NCBI RefSeq assembly: GCF_048751585.1
Contig: NZ_JAZHOB010000009.1
Span: 232,329 to 296,328 of the forward strand
Length of the DNA: 64,000 bases
From: G025836975 sp048751585
GTDB lineage: Bacteria > Pseudomonadota > Gammaproteobacteria > Burkholderiales > Burkholderiaceae_B
Reading direction: 5' to 3'
The position numbers and the translations under genes were made by a program. The notes beneath the pieces are model-generated. The model did no database searches and was not told the origin of the DNA. It saw only the letters and a program-made list of their open reading frames with translations. Positions 43,365 to 50,933 of the stretch are shown piece by piece (within the stretch, counting starts at the first letter, position 1; the number at the start of each line of letters is the position of its first letter).

Positions 43365-44615
43365 ATGATCAACGACAGCTTGCCTGGCCAGCGGTGGCAA
43401 TCGCTTACATCGCTCGGCGTATTCGTTTTTTTTTCAATGGCTTTTGCTATTCCTTCTGGCTATTCCTTTGGCGCTGCTCTGCTGCTACTGACCAGCTTGG
43501 CTTATTTGCTTTCACGTCCCGCACTGCAGCCCTCCACTGAAGATAGAGCCCTGGCGTACTTATTGTTGGTTGTATTCCTGGTTGCGCTCTCAGCCTTCTT
43601 GATTCATGGCAATAAACCTAAAACATTGGATCAGAGCAGCCGCTACCTGCTATGTATTCCCATTTTACTTTTAATGCTAAAAGCCCCGCCGGCCGCGCGC
43701 ACGCTGTGGTGTGGCCTGATTATTGGTGCCATTTCGGCATTCGGGCTGGCTCTTTGGCAACGCTTTACGGAAGGTAGCTACCGCCCCGACGGCTACATGA
43801 CTAGCGCCATTCCCTTTGGAAATATATCGCTTACGGCAGGCATACTTTGCTTGGCAGGGTTTACGTGGGCCAAAACTCAAGGGCGCCATGCGTCTCTTTG
43901 GAAAATTGCTCTTTGTCTAGGGTTCGCGGCAGGGTTGTGCGTGTCACTGCTATCTGGCAGCCGCGGGGGATGGTTGGCTATTCCGGCTGTATTGATTCTT
44001 TACGCGATTGCCTTTCTTGGAAATAGCAGTATGAAACATGTGGCTATCAGCACCTTTTTGTTGGCAGCCTTGTTGATATCCGCTGGATTTATCATGCAGC
44101 GCCAAATCATAAACCGCTTTGACGCTGCCATTACCGAAGTAAATGATTACGCAACCAACGGAAACGCCTCAACGTCGATAGGGATGCGTTTAGAGGCTTG
44201 GCGTGCGGCGGTTATAAGCATTGGTGAAAAACCCGTACTTGGGTGGAGTTATAAAGACTACGACGCCCATCTAGAGCAGTTGACCGCCGAGCAAAAGACC
44301 AAAGCGTCGATTACTACTCTATCCAACACTCATAATAATTTTATTGAGGTATGGCTCCACCAGGGATTGTTCGGCTTCTTAGGGTTACTGGCCCTATTTA
44401 TGGTGCCCTTTTGGTTTTTCTATAAACGTCTGCGCAGTAGCGATCCAGCCGTACAGGCGTTTGCGATTGGCGGCGCGTGTTTGCTTGCCTGCTTCTTTAT
44501 TTTCAGCCTTACCCAAGTGATACTGGGCCGTAATAATGGCATTGTTTTTTTCGGTCTGACGCTGGTGATTTTTTGGGGATGCATGCGTAATGCCGAGCAA
44601 AGGATTCAGCGCTAA
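43365..44615 (+). CDS. waaL: O-antigen ligase, WaaL/Wzy-C family
   Basis: A 416-residue membrane protein with 11-12 TM helices. The large periplasmic loop (residues ~235-325) includes MRLEAWRAAVISIGEKPVLGWSYKDYDAHL and LSNTHNNFIEVWLHQGLFGFLG, the latter with the conserved His-x-x-x-x-E pattern of ligases. It would transfer the finished O-polysaccharide to lipid A-core in the periplasm. A T9 run (43426-43434) lies in the first TM segment. It ends GRNNGIVFFGLTLVIFWGCM; a matching degraded copy is found at 57151-57250. RBS is weak before the ATG at 43365. Confidence 0.87.
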   Translation: MINDSLPGQRWQSLTSLGVFVFFSMAFAIPSGYSFGAALLLLTSLAYLLSRPALQPSTEDRALAYLLLVVFLVALSAFLIHGNKPKTLDQSSRYLLCIPILLLMLKAPPAARTLWCGLIIGAISAFGLALWQRFTEGSYRPDGYMTSAIPFGNISLTAGILCLAGFTWAKTQGRHASLWKIALCLGFAAGLCVSLLSGSRGGWLAIPAVLILYAIAFLGNSSMKHVAISTFLLAALLISAGFIMQRQIINRFDAAITEVNDYATNGNASTSIGMRLEAWRAAVISIGEKPVLGWSYKDYDAHLEQLTAEQKTKASITTLSNTHNNFIEVWLHQGLFGFLGLLALFMVPFWFFYKRLRSSDPAVQAFAIGGACLLACFFIFSLTQVILGRNNGIVFFGLTLVIFWGCMRNAEQRIQR

Positions 44616-44651
44616 ACCGCTCCTTATCATGCAGCTCTACATAAAGTAGCC

Positions 44652-45407
44652 ATGACTTCCACCTTAAACGGTACTATCTCTCAAGTCATTCTTCTTCCTA
44701 CCAGTATCCTGGCGTTACTGGTGCTAGGCTGCCTTCTGTTATGGCGCTGTTATCGCCGTTCCGGGTTGGTACTGATACTGGTCAGCGCCGGCGTGCTGGC
44801 CATATTAAGCATGCCCTTTACCGCTCTGCATCTGATACACACGCTGCAGGTCTACCCCGCCGTGCATCCTGCGGACATGGCCAAGGCCCAGGCCATAGTG
44901 GTGCTTGGCGGCGGTATCAGCCATGACCAGCCTGAGTACGCAGCCGATGTATCCAACAACGCGACGCTAGAGCGTCTACGTTACACAGCTTTCCTATACA
45001 ACCAGCATGAGCTGCCCATACTGGTAACAGGCGGCACGCCTAGCGGCGGCGAGGCGGAGGGTTGGGTAATGAAGCGCGAACTGGAATCGCTGTTCAATGT
45101 GCCGGTTCGATGGCTGGAGGTGGAGTCCGACAATACCGCTCAGAACGCCGCATTTTCGCGAAAGATCCTTCAGGCCTACGGCGTAGACACCATAGCGCTG
45201 GTCACCCATGCCTGGCATATGCCTCGTGCCAAGCAAATCTTTGAAAAAGCAGGCTTCAACATTATTCCCGCGCCTACAGGCTTCTACACGAAGGGGTTCA
45301 AGGGAATCATGAATTTCATTCCGCAGGCCGAATACTTGAACCTGAGCAATATCGCAATACGGGAGTGGATAGGAATGGGATGGTATCGTCTACGCGACAA
45401 TCCCTGA
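44652..45407 (+). CDS. ElyC-like YdcF/DUF218 membrane protein
   Basis: A 251-residue protein with two N-terminal TM helices (residues ~12-32 and 38-58) and a DUF218 domain: AIVVLGGGISHDQPEY, LPILVTGGTPSGGEAEGWVMKRELE, ESDNTAQNAAFSRKILQAYGVDTIALVTHAWHMPRAKQIFEKAG. ElyC has a role in peptidoglycan or lipid-carrier homeostasis in E. coli, and related genes often close O-antigen loci. Here it is the last plus-strand gene of the polysaccharide locus, 36 bp after waaL. No terminator was seen before the GntR-controlled promoter that follows. Confidence 0.82.
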   Translation: MTSTLNGTISQVILLPTSILALLVLGCLLLWRCYRRSGLVLILVSAGVLAILSMPFTALHLIHTLQVYPAVHPADMAKAQAIVVLGGGISHDQPEYAADVSNNATLERLRYTAFLYNQHELPILVTGGTPSGGEAEGWVMKRELESLFNVPVRWLEVESDNTAQNAAFSRKILQAYGVDTIALVTHAWHMPRAKQIFEKAGFNIIPAPTGFYTKGFKGIMNFIPQAEYLNLSNIAIREWIGMGWYRLRDNP

Positions 45408-45437
45408 ACGGCCTATAACAGTATCTTTTCCCTCTAA

Positions 45438-45467
45438 CTTGTATTGTTATAAGTACATCTTTACAAT
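45438..45467 (+). promoter_or_regulatory. Promoter with GntR operator for the dehydratase-lyase operon
   Basis: CTTGTATTGT (45438-45447) and AGTACA (45452-45457) form the operator half-sites. They match the site at 49990-50011 in 10 of 10 left-arm bases and 6 of 6 right-arm bases, with the same spacing. A -35-like TTGTAT (45439-45444) and -10-like TACAAT (45462-45467) are 17 nt apart, so bound regulator would block RNA polymerase. The downstream gene starts at 45523. Confidence 0.75.
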
Positions 45468-45522
45468 AAAGTCTGCCGGCCTTCTTTAGGGCCATGCTTA
45501 CCTATTGCTAGAGATCAACTCA

Positions 45523-46797
45523 ATGACTGCGCAGACACTCGCCCAGAAGCTTATCGCCCATGCCAGCGGCCGGGCTTCGGTCGCGCTGCATGACATCGTT
45601 ACCTGCGATGTGGATCTGGCGATGTTCCATGATTCCAGTGGGCCGCGTCGACTGAAGCCGATGCTGGACAAGCTGGGTGCGTCCATTTGGGACAAGTCCA
45701 AGGTCGTCCTGGTCATGGATCACTACGTTCCTGAAGAGGACGACGATTCGCGCTCCATTCTTGCCTTGACCCGCGATTGGGCGCGCAGCCAGCAACTGCC
45801 GCACGTTTACGACTCGATCGGCATCTGCCATGTGGTGCTGCCGCAGCAGGGCCACATACGGCCAGGCATGTTTTGCGTGGGCGGCGATTCGCATTCACCC
45901 ACGGGCGGCGCCTTCGGCGCCTATATGTTCGGCATAGGCAGCACGGAAATGCTGGGCGTGGTGGTCAGCGGCCAGATCTGGGTCAAGGTGCCCGACACCA
46001 TTTTGATGGACTGGAACGGAACCTTGCAGGCCGGCGTAACGGCCAAGGACATGATGCTGCACATGATAGGCCTGTATGGCACGAATGGCGCCAACTATGG
46101 CGCGGTCGAGTATGCCGGCAGCGCGATCGATGCGATGTCGATGAACGAGCGCATGACCTTGTCGAACATGAGCGCCGAGCTGGGCGCGCAGGTGGGCCTG
46201 ATCGCACCCGACGAGACCACGGTAAATTATCTGCGCAAGGCCGGCGTTACAGATCCCATCGATACCCGGCGGTGGCGGACCGATCCGGATGCCGTCCTTG
46301 ACCGGCGCAGTTTCGACGCGTGGACGCTGGCGCCCATGGTGGCCGCCCCGCACAGCCCCGACAATACTTGCGCGGTGGGCGATCTGCCGCACACGCCGGT
46401 ACAAGTGGCCTATATAGGCGCGTGCACCGGCGCCAAGTTGGACGATTTGCGCGCGGCGGCGCGGGTGCTGCGCAATCGCAAAGTGGACCCGTCTGTGCGG
46501 CTGCTGGTCGCGCCGGCATCGGTGCAGGATCAAAACGATGCTGCGCGGGAAGGCACTTTGCAGGTCTTGATCGATGCGGGCGCGCAATTGTTTGCGACTT
46601 CTTGCGGCGCCTGCTCGGGCTACGGCAATGCCCTGGCCGGCGCGGACAATGTCATTTCCAGCACCGCGCGCAATTTCAAGGGACGCATGGGCTCGGCGGA
46701 AACCAATGTATACCTGGGCTCGCCCTATACCGTGGCGGCGTCGGCACTGACCGGCCGCATTACCGATCCACGTCCGATTTTGGCGGAGGCGCCATGA
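45523..46797 (+). CDS. Aconitase-family hydro-lyase, large subunit (LeuC/DmdA-like)
   Basis: A 424-residue large subunit of the LeuC-like aconitase superfamily. Fe-S ligand regions are visible: GACTGAKLDDLR near residue 310 and ATSCGACSGYGN near 365; VLVMDHYVPEEDD and FCVGGDSHSPTGGAFG are substrate-site loops. It forms an [4Fe-4S] enzyme with the small subunit, overlapping it by 4 bp. Followed by an isocitrate-lyase-family lyase instead of leu genes, it is more like the dimethylmaleate or methylmalate-type hydratases than leucine biosynthesis. The ATG at 45523 is used. The exact substrate is not determinable. Confidence 0.85.
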   Translation: MTAQTLAQKLIAHASGRASVALHDIVTCDVDLAMFHDSSGPRRLKPMLDKLGASIWDKSKVVLVMDHYVPEEDDDSRSILALTRDWARSQQLPHVYDSIGICHVVLPQQGHIRPGMFCVGGDSHSPTGGAFGAYMFGIGSTEMLGVVVSGQIWVKVPDTILMDWNGTLQAGVTAKDMMLHMIGLYGTNGANYGAVEYAGSAIDAMSMNERMTLSNMSAELGAQVGLIAPDETTVNYLRKAGVTDPIDTRRWRTDPDAVLDRRSFDAWTLAPMVAAPHSPDNTCAVGDLPHTPVQVAYIGACTGAKLDDLRAAARVLRNRKVDPSVRLLVAPASVQDQNDAAREGTLQVLIDAGAQLFATSCGACSGYGNALAGADNVISSTARNFKGRMGSAETNVYLGSPYTVAASALTGRITDPRPILAEAP

Positions 46798-47324
46798 GCT
46801 TGCACAGGGTTTGGCGCGTGGGCGCCAATATCGATACGGACGCCCTGGCGCCGGGCGCTTACATGAAACTGGGCATAGCCCAGATAGCCCGCCACTGCCT
46901 GGAGAACCGCTACCCGGAATTGGCAGGCTCATTGAAAGCCGGCGACGTGCTGGTGGCCGGCGAGAACTTCGGCATCGGCTCGTCGCGCGAACAGGCTGTG
47001 GGCGTGCTGGTGGAGCTGGGGGTGAAGGCGGTTATCGCGCCGTCTTTCAGCGGCCTTTATTTCCGCAATGCCTACAACCTGGGTCTGCTGGCGATTGTGT
47101 GCGAAGGCGCCGAGCAGATTCCCGAAGGCGCGCAGGTCCGGATCGACACCGCCAATGCATGTATTCGTGTGTGGCCGGCCGGCACGGCGGCAAATGGTTC
47201 CGACCTGCCGTCCCCGCTGCTGGATCTACCCTGCCAGAAAATCCCCGACTTCCTGATTGAACGCGCGTTGTCCGGCGGCCTGATGCGCCAGCTGGAACGC
47301 CAATACCTACAAAGCAACACATGA
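46794..47324 (+). CDS. Aconitase-family hydro-lyase, small subunit (LeuD/DmdB-like)
   Basis: A 176-residue swivel-domain subunit. RVGANIDTDALAPGAYMKL at the N-terminus, VLVAGENFGIGSSREQAVGVL (the GSSRE loop that holds the substrate carboxylate), and FSGLYFRNAYNLGLLAI are conserved. It overlaps the large subunit gene by 4 bp (ATGA) and the lyase gene by another 4 bp, so the three are translated together. With the large subunit it would add or remove water from a small dicarboxylate. The usual LeuD reads GSSREHA; the Q here hints at a non-leucine substrate. Confidence 0.87.
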   Translation: MSLHRVWRVGANIDTDALAPGAYMKLGIAQIARHCLENRYPELAGSLKAGDVLVAGENFGIGSSREQAVGVLVELGVKAVIAPSFSGLYFRNAYNLGLLAIVCEGAEQIPEGAQVRIDTANACIRVWPAGTAANGSDLPSPLLDLPCQKIPDFLIERALSGGLMRQLERQYLQSNT

Positions 47325-48178
47325 CGACATTGAAATCGCTATTGCAGTCTTCCGGCGCCCTGCTGGCTCCCGGCATCTATGACAGTTTCTCCGCGCTGAT
47401 CGCGGAGCAGGCCGGCTTCCAGGCGGCCTATCTGTCGGGCGCCTCGATTGCCTATACGCGGCTGGGCCGCTCCGACGTGGGTTTGACGACCTACACCGAG
47501 GTGGAGCAGACCTTGTCGCGTATCGCCGACCGGGTGCGGCTGCCGATTATCGTGGACGGCGACACGGGCTTTGGCAATGCGCTGAATGTGATGCGCACCG
47601 TGCGCGGCTTCGAGAAGGCGGGCGCGGCGATGATACAGCTGGAAGACCAGACTTTCCCCAAGCGCTGCGGCCATCTGGATGGCAAGACGATCGCACCGGT
47701 GGAAGAAATGTGCGGCAAACTGAAGGCTGCGCTGGATGCGCGCCATAGCGAAAACACGCTGATCCTGGCGCGCACGGATTCGCTGGCGGTGGAAGGTTTC
47801 GACGCCGCCATGGAAAGGGCCGAGGCCTACCTGGCCTGCGGCGTGGACGCGCTGTTCATCGAGGCATTGCGAAGCAAGGACGAATTGCTTGCCGCCGCCA
47901 AGCGCTTCGGCGCGCGCATTCCCTTGCTGGCCAATATGGTGGAAGGCGGCATCACCCCCTTGCACACCGTGGACGATCTGCAAGCCATGGGCTTCAAGAT
48001 CGTGATCTTCCCAGGCGGCGCGGCGCGGGCCGTGGCACATAGCCTGCAAAGTTATTACGGCACGCTGCGGGAAAACGGCACGACGGCGCCGCTGGCCGAT
48101 TCGATGCTGGACTTCAATGAGTTGAATGAACTGATCGAGACGCCCGCGCTGATGGAGCAGGCGCGCCGCTACGTCTAG
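47321..48178 (+). CDS. Isocitrate-lyase/PEP-mutase family lyase (2,3-dimethylmalate-lyase-like)
   Basis: A 285-residue TIM-barrel lyase: APGIYDSFSALIAEQAGFQAAYLSG, VDGDTGFGNALNVMRTV (metal Asp residues), QLEDQTFPKRCGHLDGK with the catalytic Cys loop KRCGH, and LARTDSLAVEGFDAAMERAEAYL. Family members cleave 2-methylisocitrate, dimethylmalate or oxaloacetate-like acids. With the preceding hydro-lyase subunits it suggests a two-step path: hydration of an unsaturated dicarboxylate, then carbon-carbon cleavage. It ends one base before the convergent GntR gene, which regulates it. Which acid it cleaves is not known. Confidence 0.85.
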   Translation: MTTLKSLLQSSGALLAPGIYDSFSALIAEQAGFQAAYLSGASIAYTRLGRSDVGLTTYTEVEQTLSRIADRVRLPIIVDGDTGFGNALNVMRTVRGFEKAGAAMIQLEDQTFPKRCGHLDGKTIAPVEEMCGKLKAALDARHSENTLILARTDSLAVEGFDAAMERAEAYLACGVDALFIEALRSKDELLAAAKRFGARIPLLANMVEGGITPLHTVDDLQAMGFKIVIFPGGAARAVAHSLQSYYGTLRENGTTAPLADSMLDFNELNELIETPALMEQARRYV

Positions 48179-48179
48179 A

Positions 48180-48962
48180 TTATTTTTTTGCGCTTTTCGC
48201 CGCGGCGTCCATGACCCAGGTGTCGCCTGCCTTGGAGCGCTTGTTGGACAGGGTCATGCGGTATTCGAAGCGCGCCGGGTTGTAGGCCGCGATCAGGTAT
48301 TCCACGGGCGTTCCGTCGGCATCGCGCACCACCCGGCTGATGCGCAGCAAGGCCGATCCGGTATCCACCTGCAAAGCTTCGGCGTGCTGCATGTCGGCCA
48401 GTACGGCGCTTATTCCCTGCTCGGCCGACGCCAGCTTCATGCCCAGCTTTTTGAAAATCGACTGGATGGGCAGGCGGGTCAGATCCGCTTCGCTGTATTG
48501 ACGGCCGATATGTTCGGGAACATAGGTGATCAGGTAGGAAAAAGGCTGCTCGTCGTGATAGCGCACCCGGACAGCCTTTTGCACTTTTGCGCCTTGCGGC
48601 AGCTCGAGCTTGGTGCACACGTCGGGGCTGGCCGTCTCGTAGCCGAAGGACAGCAGGCTGGCCTGGGTGCTGCTGCCCATTTCGGACAGCCGGGCCAGCA
48701 GCTTGTTGATGTCCGCCGGCAGCGGCGCGGTCTTGATATTGCCCGGCTTGGGGAAGGTGCCCAGGCCCTGGCGGCGCTCGATCAGGCCGTCGTGCTGCAA
48801 GAGCTCCAGCGAGCGGCGTATGGTCAGGCGCGATACCTGGTATTCCTGCGCCAGCGAGTTTTCGCTGGGCAGGGCCTCGTTACTGGCGAATTGATGGCTT
48901 TCTATCGCCTGCTTCAGCAAGCGATAGATACGATAGTAACGAGGGGTGGGGTTGGCGATCAT
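48180..48962 (-). CDS. GntR-family (HutC/UTRA) transcriptional regulator
   Basis: A 260-residue regulator. N-terminal winged helix (YRIYRLLKQAIESHQF, EYQVSRLTIRRSLELLQHDGLIERRQGLGTF) and C-terminal UTRA effector domain (VRYHDEQPFSYLITYVPEHIG; LRISRVVRDADGTPVEYLIAAYNP) define the HutC subfamily. It follows the Bug receptor gene by 8 bp in the same operon and is convergent with the dehydratase-lyase operon. Related operators cover both operon promoters (45438-45467 and 49982-50011), so it likely represses both until a dicarboxylate-like effector binds. Confidence 0.9.
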   Translation of the reverse strand: MIANPTPRYYRIYRLLKQAIESHQFASNEALPSENSLAQEYQVSRLTIRRSLELLQHDGLIERRQGLGTFPKPGNIKTAPLPADINKLLARLSEMGSSTQASLLSFGYETASPDVCTKLELPQGAKVQKAVRVRYHDEQPFSYLITYVPEHIGRQYSEADLTRLPIQSIFKKLGMKLASAEQGISAVLADMQHAEALQVDTGSALLRISRVVRDADGTPVEYLIAAYNPARFEYRMTLSNKRSKAGDTWVMDAAAKSAKK

Positions 48963-48970
48963 TAAGCCTC

Positions 48971-49936
48971 TTAGTCGACGGTTGCGCCCGTGAATTCTAC
49001 GACTTTTGCGTAATGATCAATATCTTTGGCCACATAGTCGGCAAATTCCTGCGGCGTGTTGGTCACGACGTCGCCGCCGCCGTGCGTCATCAGCCCGATG
49101 AAGGTGGCGCGCTTGGCGCCCTCGACCACGGCCGTATTCAATTGCTTGACCCTTTCCGGCGACATGCCCGCGGGGCCGAACATGCCGAACCATGCCTTGG
49201 ACGTGAAGCCGGGCAAGGTATTGGAAATCGGCGGCACGCCGGCAAACTGCTTCATGGGCTGTGTGCTGGTCACACCCAGGAATTTGATGCGATCGGTTCC
49301 CATCAATGGAAGAACATTTTCCACGCTGGCGAACATCAGGTCCACCTGGCCGCCGATCAGGTCCTGCACGGCGGGTGCCGTGCCTTTATACGGCACGGTC
49401 AGGCCTTCGATGCCGGCATCCATCTGGAAGCTGGCCGTGGCCATGTGCAGGGATGATCCGATGCCGCCCACCGCAAAGCTGTATTCGCCGGGCTTCTTCT
49501 TGGCCAGCGCGATCAGTTCCGCCACGCTATTGGCGGGGAAATCCTTGCGGGCGACCAGTACGCTGGGCACTTCCGCCAGCAGGCTGATGGGGGTGAAGTC
49601 TTTCTTGGGGTCAAAAGGCAGTTTTTTGTACAGGCTGGCATTGACCGAGAAGCTGGTGAAGCTGACCAGCAGCGTGTCGCCGTCCTTGCTGGACCGGGCC
49701 ACTGTATCGGCCGCGATGTTGCCGCCCGCGCCGGGCTTGTTCTCGACGATGACCGTTTGCTTGAGCAGGTCGCTCATTTCCTGGGCAATGCCGCGGGCCA
49801 CGCGGTCGGTGGTGCCGCCGGGCGATGCGCCCACGATAAGGGTGATAGGCTTGTTGGCCTGGGCCAGGCTAGCGCTTAAGGGCAGGACGGCCAAGGCAGC
49901 CGCGATTAGGCAGCGGCGGAATCCGGTAAGGTGCAT
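48971..49936 (-). CDS. Bug/TctC-family periplasmic solute receptor
   Basis: A 321-residue binding protein with a signal peptide (RRCLIAAALAVLPLSASLAQA, cleavage near residue 26) and the family pattern KPITLIVGASPGGTTDRVARGIAQEM and VENKPGAGGNIAADTVARSSKDGDTLL. It is the first gene of a minus-strand operon with the GntR regulator. The promoter just upstream carries the GntR operator, so the receptor is probably made with the dehydratase-lyase enzymes in response to the same compound, its likely ligand. No TctAB partner is nearby. Confidence 0.92.
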   Translation of the reverse strand: MHLTGFRRCLIAAALAVLPLSASLAQANKPITLIVGASPGGTTDRVARGIAQEMSDLLKQTVIVENKPGAGGNIAADTVARSSKDGDTLLVSFTSFSVNASLYKKLPFDPKKDFTPISLLAEVPSVLVARKDFPANSVAELIALAKKKPGEYSFAVGGIGSSLHMATASFQMDAGIEGLTVPYKGTAPAVQDLIGGQVDLMFASVENVLPLMGTDRIKFLGVTSTQPMKQFAGVPPISNTLPGFTSKAWFGMFGPAGMSPERVKQLNTAVVEGAKRATFIGLMTHGGGDVVTNTPQEFADYVAKDIDHYAKVVEFTGATVD

Positions 49937-49981
49937 GTCGATCTCCTGAGATGAAGTTTGCTATGTTTTTATCCAAGCTGA

Positions 49982-50011
49982 ATCATAAACTTGTATTGTC
50001 AACAGTACAAG
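49982..50011 (-). promoter_or_regulatory. Promoter with GntR operator for the Bug-gntR operon
   Basis: On the minus strand a -35-like TTGTAC (complement of 50005-50010) and a -10 TATGAT (complement of 49982-49987) are 17 nt apart. The operator with perfect outer arms CTTGTA and TACAAG (49990-49995 and 50006-50011) covers the -35 and spacer. It matches the operator at 45438-45459 in both half-sites. The coding start is at 49936. Confidence 0.78.
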
Positions 50012-50145
50012 ATGGCATGTAAGGGTTCTTGTGTGGCTTGCCGCAACACCGGTAGTTCTTCGCCTCGCTATTTTCATTCACTGCGTCCCTAACGGACGTT
50101 CATACATATCTATAGTCGTATTCCCCCTATCGACAGGAGTACGAC

Positions 50146-50196
50146 ATGGTTAAAAGCAATAGCCGATACTCAGCCTTGAATCAATTTCGTTTATAG
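50146..50196 (+). CDS. Short possible leader ORF (16 codons) before the toxin-antitoxin fusion
   Basis: A 16-codon reading frame (MVKSNSRYSALNQFRL, then TAG) is preceded by AGGAG 6 nt before its ATG, the best ribosome site in this stretch. Its stop lies 6 bp before the ATG of the fused toxin-antitoxin gene, which has no good ribosome site of its own. It could therefore couple translation of the next gene, or be chance or a gene relic. Confidence 0.35.
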   Translation: MVKSNSRYSALNQFRL

Positions 50197-50202
50197 ACGA
50201 AA

Positions 50203-50850
50203 ATGGCTCAGTATCTAATCGCGCATTACTTAACGGACGAAAAATATAAGGATCCTTATATTGACTGGCTGAATCGACTGATCGATAAAAGAGCTAAGGT
50301 GGCCGTGATACGGCGCGTGGCTCGCATCGAGCAAGGCAACTTCGGCGATCACAAGTTCTGCGGCGGAGGCGTATGGGAATTACGCATTGATGTCGGTCCA
50401 GGCTATCGCGTGTACTACGCCTTCTCAGGCAAACGCGTGGTTCTGCTGTTGGGTGGTGGCGACAAACGCACGCAAGATGCGGACATCAGATGGCTATCGG
50501 ATACTGGCAAGATTGGCAACGGAGAAAAGACGATGAGAAGCAGGCCCCATGACATCGCAATGGCGGAGCTATATCGCAACGATCCCGCCTTTGCGATCGG
50601 CGTCATCAACGACATTCTTAAAGATGGTGAGCAAGCAGAATTGCTGACAATTCTGCGGCACATGACATTGGCCTTCGGGGGAGTGCAGGCTGTTGCAGAA
50701 CAGGCCCATTTAAATCCGACGCAACTTTATCGAACACTATCCCCAACAGGCAACCCATCGCTCAGCAGCCTGTCCGCCATCCTAAAGGCTATGGGACTAC
50801 GTTTATCGGTGCAAGCCAGTCATGAGTCATCGCACGCTGACGCACATTAA
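50203..50850 (+). CDS. In-frame fusion of a RelE/ParE-type toxin and HigA-like antitoxin
   Basis: A single 215-residue frame. Residues 1-105 match the addiction-module killer family: YKDPYIDWLNRLIDKRAKVAVIRRVARIEQGNFGDHKFCGGGVWELRI, then GYRVYYAF and LLLGGGDKRTQDADI. Residues 111-215 match the antidote family: DIAMAELYRNDPAFAIGVIND, LTLAFGGVQAVAEQAHLNPTQLYRTLSPTGNPSLSSLSAILKAMGLRL, an XRE-type HTH. The two are normally separate genes. Here an internal ATG at 50533, with GGAGA 7 nt upstream and in frame, could still give free antitoxin (105 aa). Thus both a fusion and separate antitoxin may be made. No neighbouring partner gene is seen. Confidence 0.8.
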   Translation: MAQYLIAHYLTDEKYKDPYIDWLNRLIDKRAKVAVIRRVARIEQGNFGDHKFCGGGVWELRIDVGPGYRVYYAFSGKRVVLLLGGGDKRTQDADIRWLSDTGKIGNGEKTMRSRPHDIAMAELYRNDPAFAIGVINDILKDGEQAELLTILRHMTLAFGGVQAVAEQAHLNPTQLYRTLSPTGNPSLSSLSAILKAMGLRLSVQASHESSHADAH

Positions 50851-50933
50851 AAGCCCACCCTCATCCATTACACTTGGGGGCAATCGAAAATAATGATGCG
50901 CATACACGGCGCGCAGAACCTTAGGAGCCTTCC

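Noticed and set aside
45895..46932. A 345-codon minus-strand frame opposite the dehydratase genes
   Set aside because: Antisense to two conserved subunits with intact motifs; no domain, start signal or ribosome site.
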